Shown here piece by piece: positions 6,176 to 11,683 of a DNA stretch of 11,683 nucleotides (position 1 is the first letter of the stretch; every line of letters starts with the position of its first letter). The position numbers and the translations under genes are program-made. This stretch comes from Bacillota bacterium (GTDB taxonomy: Bacteria > Bacillota > Clostridia > Lachnospirales > Cellulosilyticaceae): the NCBI GenBank assembly GCA_023436395.1, contig JAEZJJ010000105.1, positions 1 to 11,683 of the forward strand, given 5' to 3'. The notes under the pieces were generated by a model that saw only the letters and a program-made list of their open reading frames with translations, ran no database searches and had not been told where the DNA came from.

Positions 6176-8465
6176 AAAAACCAATTTGGTATTACTAACG
6201 ATTATTTATTTAGCAGGTATTTTTATGGGAGCTATTGATACGGGAATTGTAACACCTGCTAGGACCATTATTCAAAATAATTTAGGTGTAGATGGGCAAA
6301 CAGGTATATGGATGATTACAATTTATACCCTTGCTTATGCAGCTAGTATTCCAATTATGGGAAAGTTTGCAGATAAATTTGGAAGAAAATATGTTTATTT
6401 ATTAAGTGTTTCACTTTTTGGGGCAGGATCACTTTTATGCGGTCTTTCACAAAATGTAGGCAGTTTTAGCATGTTACTTATTGCTAGAGCTATTCAAGCT
6501 ATTGGAGGGGGAGGAATTGTACCAGTAGCAACAGCAGAATTTGGTTCTAGTTATCCACCAGAAAAGAGAGGGATGGCACTAGGACTTGTAGGTGGGGTAT
6601 ATGGTATAGCCAATATCTTTGGAGCCTCTGCAGGAAGTGCTATCTTAGATATCTTTGGTCAAAATAACTGGCAATTTATTTTCTATGTGAACATACCGAT
6701 TACCCTGTTTATTATTATTGCAGGGATTATAGTACTTCCTCGTAGTGAAAAAAGAGATACAAAGAAAATAGATGGATTAGGAATATTAACCCTTACAGTC
6801 ATGATTGTTTCATTACTCTATGGTCTTAAAAATGTAGATTTCTTTAACTTTATGAGTAGTTTAAAAACGACTTCGGTTTATCCTTACTTCATTATTTTTG
6901 TACTTTTACTACCAGTATTTATATTAGTGGAAAAGAAAGCCGAAGATCCTGTTATGAATCTCAAGTATTTCACTAATAAAAATATTGTCATCACCTTAAT
7001 TATTTCATGCATTAGTGGAATTGTTATGATGGGAATGATTTTCGTACCTCAATACTCTGAAAATATCCTTAAGATTAGATCAGGTAGTGGCGGTTACCTA
7101 GTTATTATTTTAGGTGTCTTTGCAGGGGTAGGGGCTCCTGTATCTGGTATGCTTATTGATAAATTTGGGGCAAAAATTATACTTGCCTTAGGTTTCTTGG
7201 TTTCTATAATAGGTTCCATTTTCCTTGTGTTTGTGACCACCTATCATCCTAGTATGTTAACAGTTGTGATTGGTCTTTTATTTACTGGACTAGGTATTGG
7301 ATTTACCATGGGAACACCTATTAACTATATGATGATGGCACATACGCAGCCATCAGAATCTAACTCAGCCCTAGCAACTGTTTCGCTGGTGCGTTCTATA
7401 GGCACAGCTATTGCACCTACTATTATGGTAGGATTCATTGCAGCTGCTGGAGGCAATGTACAAACCAATGTGATGAATCTATTACCACAAGAAATAAAAG
7501 CTCCAGACCTACCTTATGCCAAAGAGATTACAGATACCTTTAATATGCTTAAACAAAATGAACAGATGGCAGAGGAACTTAAAGATATTAATTTACCAGA
7601 TTTAGCAGCTATGCAAACAGTGAAAATTAACTTTAATAGTAACTCTGATTTTACAATGCCTGAGGATTTAGTGAAACTTATGCAAGATTCAGATGTAACG
7701 ACTATTGTAGAAAATACGAAGGTACTTTCTTCTGGTATGTTTGATTTGATGACACCTGAGATTATTAAATCTATTCAAGATGGTATTGATCAAGGTATTA
7801 ATGGAATTCATTCAGGTTTTACGGCGCTAGATGAACAAACAGCCAAACTCAAGCAAGGTAGTGAAGGGTTGACACAAGCAGTAACTGGAATGGAAGAAGG
7901 TATAAAAGGACAAAAAGAGGCACTTAATCAGTTGCAAGGAGTATCAGCTATGCTAAACCAACAAGGAGGAGTGATTTCTCCAGGGATGAGCCTTGCAGAT
8001 TTACTGCCACCACCTGTTAAGGCTAAAATGCCAGTAGATGTAATAGCTCAGCTAGAAGCCATTAAATCTATGGCAGACCTTGAGGCTAAACAAGAAGAAT
8101 TACAGACAGGTATAGCAGACTTAGAAAAAAAGATTGAAGAAAGTAAACAAGGCCTAGCAGGAATGAGAAGTGGACTTAAGGGGATGGAAACTGCCGAGGT
8201 TCAAATGAAAGATTTAGAGACTAAGATGACTAGTTTAAAAGAAGCTATTCCAGAGAGCTTTATTAAAGCAAAGGATGATTACTTACAAGCTATTGATGGC
8301 AAAAAGCTAGAGATAGAAAGTAGTTTTCAATCCACTTTAAATGATGGCTTTCAAAGGGTTTATTTAACTTCAGCAATTGCAGCCATATTTGCACTACTTT
8401 TTCTTGCTTTCTATAGTAATAAGCGTTCTATAGGGGCAACAGCAGGACTAGGAGAAAATAGATAA
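6159..8465 (+). CDS. DHA2/EmrB-type MFS multidrug exporter with large extracytoplasmic insertion
   Basis: The protein is 768 residues, versus roughly 450-550 for typical 14-helix DHA2 exporters, which move drugs out using the proton gradient. The N-terminal helix holds GAIDTGIVTPA. MFS motif A is GKFADKFGRK (68-77), ARAIQAIGGGG follows, and the motif C region is GLVGGVYGIANIFGASAG. Helices continue to about residue 432. About 300 mostly hydrophilic residues follow, containing methionine-, glutamine- and lysine-rich heptad-like helices (for example GLTQAVTGMEEGIKGQKEAL and MKDLETKMTSL). A last helix at about 733-755 (YLTSAIAAIFALLFLAFY) ends the protein. The insert therefore lies in the loop before the final helix, predicted outside the membrane. 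It overlaps marR by 17 nt, is translationally coupled to it, and is probably induced by its own substrates. ATG 6153 is the alternative start. The substrate is unknown. Confidence 0.9.
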   Translation: MTNVSKKTNLVLLTIIYLAGIFMGAIDTGIVTPARTIIQNNLGVDGQTGIWMITIYTLAYAASIPIMGKFADKFGRKYVYLLSVSLFGAGSLLCGLSQNVGSFSMLLIARAIQAIGGGGIVPVATAEFGSSYPPEKRGMALGLVGGVYGIANIFGASAGSAILDIFGQNNWQFIFYVNIPITLFIIIAGIIVLPRSEKRDTKKIDGLGILTLTVMIVSLLYGLKNVDFFNFMSSLKTTSVYPYFIIFVLLLPVFILVEKKAEDPVMNLKYFTNKNIVITLIISCISGIVMMGMIFVPQYSENILKIRSGSGGYLVIILGVFAGVGAPVSGMLIDKFGAKIILALGFLVSIIGSIFLVFVTTYHPSMLTVVIGLLFTGLGIGFTMGTPINYMMMAHTQPSESNSALATVSLVRSIGTAIAPTIMVGFIAAAGGNVQTNVMNLLPQEIKAPDLPYAKEITDTFNMLKQNEQMAEELKDINLPDLAAMQTVKINFNSNSDFTMPEDLVKLMQDSDVTTIVENTKVLSSGMFDLMTPEIIKSIQDGIDQGINGIHSGFTALDEQTAKLKQGSEGLTQAVTGMEEGIKGQKEALNQLQGVSAMLNQQGGVISPGMSLADLLPPPVKAKMPVDVIAQLEAIKSMADLEAKQEELQTGIADLEKKIEESKQGLAGMRSGLKGMETAEVQMKDLETKMTSLKEAIPESFIKAKDDYLQAIDGKKLEIESSFQSTLNDGFQRVYLTSAIAAIFALLFLAFYSNKRSIGATAGLGENR

Positions 8466-8478
8466 AGGATATATTAAT

Positions 8479-8519
8479 GCAAAAAGTACCTACCACGAGT
8501 CATAGTAGGTACTTTTTGC
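8479..8519 (+). terminator. Terminator of the marR-MFS operon
   Basis: A perfect 15-bp stem pairs GCAAAAAGTACCTAC (8479-8493) with 8505-8519 around an 11-nt loop. The 3' arm contains TTTTT and the 5' arm AAAAA, so it could also work on the other strand. Confidence 0.88.
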
Positions 8520-8594
8520 TTCAAAAAAGCAAATGTATGAAAAAAGATGGAGTTTCTTCTATATAAATGTAATAAAATAAATGAACTTAATAAA

Positions 8595-8618
8595 TATAAC
8601 AAGTTATACCAGTATAAT
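8595..8618 (+). promoter_or_regulatory. Possible tatD promoter region with a small dyad
   Basis: TATAAT at 8613-8618 is a good -10, but no acceptable -35 lies 16-18 nt upstream. Instead the perfect dyad TATAAC-AA-GTTATA (8595-8608) occupies the spacer, where an activator or repressor might bind. The -10 is about 90 nt before the tatD start codon. Confidence 0.35.
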
Positions 8619-8708
8619 ATAGAACTGCCCTTGTGATTTAATGATAGAAATATTACAATAAACAGAACAAGAGATAAAAATGACCGAGTATGTAAAGGAG
8701 AAAATAAA

Positions 8709-9467
8709 ATGTATTTTGATTCACATGCACACTATGATGATGAAAGCTTTGATGAGGATCGCTATGAACTTATAGAAGCTATGAGAGAAAAAGGCGTAGA
8801 CTTTATAGTTAATGCGGCTGCAGATTTAACTTCTTGTGAGACAGGAATAGCATTGGCTGAAAAATATCCTTTTATATATTGTAGTATAGGTGTTCATCCA
8901 CATGATGTAAAAAATTTAAAAGAAGAAGACTTAGAAAAGTTGAAAAAATGGGCCACCCACAAGAAGGTTGTAGCCATAGGAGAAATAGGTCTAGATTACT
9001 ACTATGATAGTTCGCCTAGAGAAGCACAGAGAGAATGGTTTAAAAAGCAACTTCTGTTAGCAAAAGAGCTAAATTTACCAGTGATTATTCACAGTAGAGA
9101 CGCCTGTCAGGAGACTTTTGACCTTATTATGGAAAGTGGTGTAAAAGAAGGGGTTATCCACTGCTTTTCTGGAAGTCATGAACTTGCTAAAGAATATGTG
9201 AAAAAAGGATTTTACATTGGGATTGGTGGTGCTTTAACTTTTAAAAATGCTAAAAAAACTGTTAAGGTAGTGGAAACAATAGGCATTGAAAATATACTTA
9301 TTGAAACAGATGCACCTTATTTGACACCTGTACCCCATAGAGGAAAAAGAAATGATTCTTCCTACCTTCAATATGTAGTAGAGAAAATTGCAGAAATTAA
9401 AGAAATGACACCTGATGAGGTGGCTAGTATAACCTGTCAAAATGCTAAAACATTATTTAGAATTTAG
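8709..9467 (+). CDS. tatD: TatD family metal-dependent hydrolase (DNase)
   Basis: The protein is 252 residues, the normal length for TatD, a TIM-barrel metalloenzyme with 3'-5' DNase activity in characterised members. The metal ligands are all visible: His6 and His8 in DSHAHYD, Glu92 in AIGEIGLDYYYD, His128 in VIIHSRDA, His151 in VIHCFSGS, and Asp201 in ETDAPYLTP. The SIGVHPHDV segment (59-67) is also typical. It is cytosolic despite the historical Tat name. AAGGAG at 8695-8700 sits 8 nt before the ATG. In many Firmicutes tatD lies between metG and a yabE-like gene; here the yabE-like gene does follow, but the upstream neighbour is the MFS exporter. A strong terminator separates it from the next gene, so the two are transcribed separately. 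Confidence 0.95.
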   Translation: MYFDSHAHYDDESFDEDRYELIEAMREKGVDFIVNAAADLTSCETGIALAEKYPFIYCSIGVHPHDVKNLKEEDLEKLKKWATHKKVVAIGEIGLDYYYDSSPREAQREWFKKQLLLAKELNLPVIIHSRDACQETFDLIMESGVKEGVIHCFSGSHELAKEYVKKGFYIGIGGALTFKNAKKTVKVVETIGIENILIETDAPYLTPVPHRGKRNDSSYLQYVVEKIAEIKEMTPDEVASITCQNAKTLFRI

Positions 9468-9500
9468 AGAGAAGGCTTGGGGTAAAAGAGAAAAAAAGAA

Positions 9501-9539
9501 AATAAAAAAACAGCTTTTGGAAAAAGCTGTTTTTTTATT
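9501..9539 (+). terminator. Terminator after tatD
   Basis: A 15-bp stem (9504-9518 with 9522-9536; core CAGCTTTT/AAAAGCTG) has a 3-nt GGA loop and ends in seven T. A- and T-tracts extend the pairing to 9501/9539. Confidence 0.9.
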
Positions 9540-9855
9540 TTGTATATAAATACTAAACTTATGCTTTATAAAGGGTAAGAAAATGATATGGAATAAAATA
9601 GAAAAAAAGTATATTAAAGAGAAAAAATATCTCGCAAATGAGTAAGAATTTTAATGAAATAAAATAAAAAAAGATGGGTGTCATAAAAATAATGAAAAGG
9701 ACATATAATAGTTATTAATAAAATATTACATAATTGTTAAAAGTGGTTTTTTGAAAAAGAAATTTATAATGCGTAAAACCATTGATAAATCGTGGGTATA
9801 GGTGAAATTTTGGTGTAATTTTCTGATTTTCAAATAAAAACTTGTTACAAAAAGC
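9540..9855. other. AT-rich intergenic gap without a gene
   Basis: No credible ORF was seen on either strand. A 20-codon ATG frame near 9583 lacks a convincing ribosome binding site. A TATAAT at 9765-9770 has no -35 at a usable distance, the nearest TTGAAA being only 8 nt away. Nothing else stands out. Confidence 0.6.
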
Positions 9856-9884
9856 TTGAAAAACTAAAAAATATATATTACAAT
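9856..9884 (+). promoter_or_regulatory. Sigma-A-type promoter of the 3D-domain gene
   Basis: TTGAAA (9856-9861) and TACAAT (9879-9884) are separated by 17 nt, each one base from consensus. Transcription would start near 9891, about 150 nt before the start codon. Confidence 0.78.
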
Positions 9885-9890
9885 CGTATT

Positions 9891-10038
9891 TGTAGTTGCA
9901 ATAAACTAAAAATTACATTTATTAACAAATCGTTGTAGTAAAGCCCGATTCACCAGATCAAGTGAGAAAGACCAATTGTTTTGATTAGTAAAGATAAAAC
10001 TAAGCTTTTATCAAGACAATCATTTTAAGGAGGATATC
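9891..10038 (+). other. Leader (5' UTR) of the 3D-domain gene
   Basis: About 150 nt of untranslated leader are predicted from the promoter position. TTGAT (9981-9985) can pair either with ATCAA at 9957-9961 or with ATCAA at 10010-10014. The second choice adds AAAG (9990-9993) with CTTT (10005-10008) and would form close to the Shine-Dalgarno sequence AAGGAGG (10027-10033). The alternative pairings are short and AT-rich. The conserved blocks of the c-di-AMP (ydaO) riboswitch, known upstream of cell-wall enzymes, were looked for and not recognised. Confidence 0.3.
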
Positions 10039-11061
10039 ATGAAGAATCGAAGTAGAATCGCTTTATTGATTGTAGCGTTGTTTATGCTATGTGCAGTTAG
10101 TATTACAGCCTATCAATCCATGTCAAAGATTATTACTTTAGTCGATGACGGGAAAGTGACTCAATATGAAACAGACGCAAGTAGCGTAAAAGAACTATTA
10201 ACGCAGTTGAAGGTTACCCTTGGTGACAAAGATACTGTGCAACCTGCATTAGAAACTGAAATTGAAGACAATATGAAAATCACTATAGAAAGATGGAAAC
10301 CTACAGTAAGCTATACAGAAAATGGAGAAACAGTTGAATTCAAAACTGGACTTACTACAGTAGGGGATATCATTGATGCAAAAGGTTTAACAAATGCTGA
10401 GGGCTTAGCAGTTGAACCTAGCTTAGAAACAAAAGTTACAGACGGTATGAAAATTACTGTTAAAACAAAAAAAGTTGAAACAGTAAACGAAACAAGACAA
10501 ATCGGCTTTGAAACAAAAGTTGTTGAAACAGCTGATTTAGCATTTGGTGAAACGAAAGTTAAGCAAGAAGGTAAAAATGGGCTTAAAGAAGTAAGTTTAG
10601 AAAGAACTTACTTTGGTGGTGAAGTGGTTGACGAAAAGGTTTTAAATGTCAATGTAACACAAGAACCTACAGAAGAGATTGTACTTAAAGGTGTACAGAA
10701 TTCTATCAAAGACTCATTTACAGGAAAAAGTTATGCATATACAAAAGTATATGAGATGGAAGCTACAGCGTATACAAATGGTAATGATGGATGGGGTAAC
10801 CGTACTGCAAGTGGTATGACTACATTCGTAGGCATGGTTGCAGTTGACCCGAAGGTTATTCCACTAGGAACAAAAATCTATGTTGAAGGTTATGGTATTG
10901 CCATTGCTGGAGATACAGGTGGAGCTATTAAAGGTAATATTGTTGATTTATTCTTTAATAGCAACAAAGAATGTTTCCAATTTGGGCGCCAATATGGTCT
11001 TAATGTCTATATACTAAAAGACCAAGATGTTGATGTAAAAGCAGAACGTAAATCTTATTAA
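10039..11061 (+). CDS. YabE-like secreted DUF348-DUF348-G5-3D cell-wall protein
   Basis: The protein is 340 residues. An N-terminal hydrophobic segment (about 6-24) behind Lys/Arg residues is a signal peptide or membrane anchor. Two DUF348 repeats follow (about 31-85 and 89-143), each with a D/E-G-K or N-G-E turn and ending in a DNMKITI- or DGMKITV-type strand. A G5 domain spans about 147-220 and a C-terminal 3D domain about 237-332. The three name-giving aspartates are Asp270 (AVDPKVIPLGT), Asp292 (AGDTGGAIKG) and Asp303 (NIVDLFF). The 3D domain has the double-psi barrel of MltA-type lytic transglycosylases, and G5 domains bind wall sugars, so a role in peptidoglycan turnover (Rpf/YabE-like) is likely. 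AAGGAGG at 10027-10033 precedes the ATG by 5 nt. It has its own promoter and leader. The usual partners rnmV and ksgA do not follow. Confidence 0.92.
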   Translation: MKNRSRIALLIVALFMLCAVSITAYQSMSKIITLVDDGKVTQYETDASSVKELLTQLKVTLGDKDTVQPALETEIEDNMKITIERWKPTVSYTENGETVEFKTGLTTVGDIIDAKGLTNAEGLAVEPSLETKVTDGMKITVKTKKVETVNETRQIGFETKVVETADLAFGETKVKQEGKNGLKEVSLERTYFGGEVVDEKVLNVNVTQEPTEEIVLKGVQNSIKDSFTGKSYAYTKVYEMEATAYTNGNDGWGNRTASGMTTFVGMVAVDPKVIPLGTKIYVEGYGIAIAGDTGGAIKGNIVDLFFNSNKECFQFGRQYGLNVYILKDQDVDVKAERKSY

Positions 11062-11065
11062 AACT

Positions 11066-11106
11066 AATAGGAGGTTCTTCACTTTTAAAGTGAAGAACCT
11101 CCTATT
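11066..11106. terminator. Bidirectional terminator between convergent genes
   Basis: A perfect palindrome with 20-nt arms (11066-11085 with 11087-11106) is centred on T11086. On the + strand the following sequence is only loosely T-rich (GCTATATTGTTT). On the - strand the stem is followed by AGTTTTAATAAG. It begins 4 nt after the stop of the 3D gene and lies 31 nt beyond the end of the - strand gene. Confidence 0.8.
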
Positions 11107-11137
11107 GCTATATTGTTTAGGGCTCTTATTTCTAGCA

Positions 11138-11683
11138 TTATTCTTCTAGGATGGGTAGAAGAGAGGGCGGTTGGCTTGTTTCCTGAGTTTGTGTATCGAT
11201 AGACTCCATTTCTTGTTCAATCTTTTTTATTGTTTCCAAAGTATATTGGTATCCTACACTATAGCTAATGCCGAGTAATGCTTGATCATATCTTGAGAAA
11301 GTCATCTGGGCAACTTCTCCATTTTCGCCTTTGATATCAAAGGTAATATCTGGGTCGTTATTACTATAGCCCTGACAATTGTATTGAACAGATGCAACCT
11401 GACTGTGAACGACATTTAGATTATTAGCAGTTTGTTTTGCCAGTAGTACATATTCTTGAGGATTTTGGGCAAGAGCTGAGTCGAAGGTCACAGGAATATC
11501 CACATCTAAAACTCTACTATGATTCACTGCAAATAAATCACCTGTAACAGAGTCCACTTCAAAACAATAACTGAGTTCATCATCAATCAAAACATCAGCA
11601 TACCACCTTGAGCGTGGTATACTATCAGTTGGTTCATGATACCCCATCTCAATGACCTGACCTTCAAGATTAAGACCGTATAT
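11138..11683 (-). CDS. Unrecognised protein, C-terminal part, cut by window end
   Basis: The frame is open from the window end to a stop at 11138-11140, giving 181 visible residues. The Met at 11647 is internal to this open frame and has no obvious ribosome binding site, so the true start probably lies outside the window. I do not recognise the family. Visible features are a segment WYADVLIDDELSYCFEVDSV followed by TGDLFAV (strand, Asp, turn, strand), which loosely resembles a PepSY-type repeat, a helical QTANNLNVVHSQVASVQYN stretch, and an acidic, Gln/Thr/Pro-rich tail. No membrane helix is present in the visible part; a signal or anchor could lie upstream. A secreted or membrane-anchored protein is possible but unproven. 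It is convergent with the 3D-domain gene and shares its terminator. Confidence 0.7.
   Translation of the reverse strand: MYGLNLEGQVIEMGYHEPTDSIPRSRWYADVLIDDELSYCFEVDSVTGDLFAVNHSRVLDVDIPVTFDSALAQNPQEYVLLAKQTANNLNVVHSQVASVQYNCQGYSNNDPDITFDIKGENGEVAQMTFSRYDQALLGISYSVGYQYTLETIKKIEQEMESIDTQTQETSQPPSLLPILEE

Noticed and set aside
9583..9645. Small ORF (20 codons) in the AT-rich gap
   Set aside because: No convincing ribosome binding site, and a lysine-rich composition expected by chance in A-rich DNA.
9765..9770. Second promoter upstream of the 3D gene
   Set aside because: The only TTGAAA nearby leaves an 8-nt spacer, and the TTGTTA further up leaves 25 nt.
9891..10038. c-di-AMP (ydaO/yuaA) riboswitch
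   Set aside because: The gene class fits, but the conserved G-rich core and paired blocks of that riboswitch were not found in the leader.

Overview
The window looks like a chromosomal stretch from a low-GC Gram-positive bacterium of the class Clostridia. The evidence is AT-rich coding and intergenic DNA, strong AAGGAGG-type ribosome binding sites, TTGACA/TATAAT-type promoters, and a DUF348-G5-3D cell-wall protein next to tatD. A Lachnospirales (Cellulosilyticum-like) source is a guess from gene style, not a demonstrated assignment. Eleven protein-coding genes are supported, ten on the + strand and one, cut by the window end, on the - strand.

Region by region. Positions 1-430 hold no gene but three back-to-back inverted repeats (37-298, 299-365, 365-429), visibly richer in G and C than the surroundings; this is the most unusual part of the window. 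Then come three small accessory genes: a cysteine-rich DUF3795 protein (455-1000), a GNAT acetyltransferase starting at TTG (1044-1580) and a DUF1697 protein (1743-2285). A second compact foldable element (1583-1698) lies between the last two. Next are a metal-dependent cyclase/formamidase-family hydrolase with its own promoter (2402-2977), a membrane GT39/PMT-type glycosyltransferase with an N-terminal discoidin-like domain (3115-4800), and a HAD-type 5'(3')-deoxyribonucleotidase (4929-5525). The last two each end in a clear terminator.

Positions 5638-8519 form one self-contained unit: a promoter, two tandem dyads placed just downstream of the -10, a MarR-type regulator and an overlapping DHA2-type MFS exporter, closed by a strong hairpin. 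The layout suggests the regulator represses its own operon and releases it when a toxic compound binds. The exporter carries an unusual insertion of about 300 residues before its last membrane helix.

Positions 8709-11061 carry tatD (a metal-dependent DNase-family enzyme) and a YabE-like DUF348-DUF348-G5-3D peptidoglycan-remodelling protein. The latter has its own good promoter and a leader of about 150 nt. A perfect 20-bp palindrome separates it from a convergent, unrecognised - strand gene (11138 to the window end). No tRNA, rRNA, CRISPR array or transposase gene is visible.
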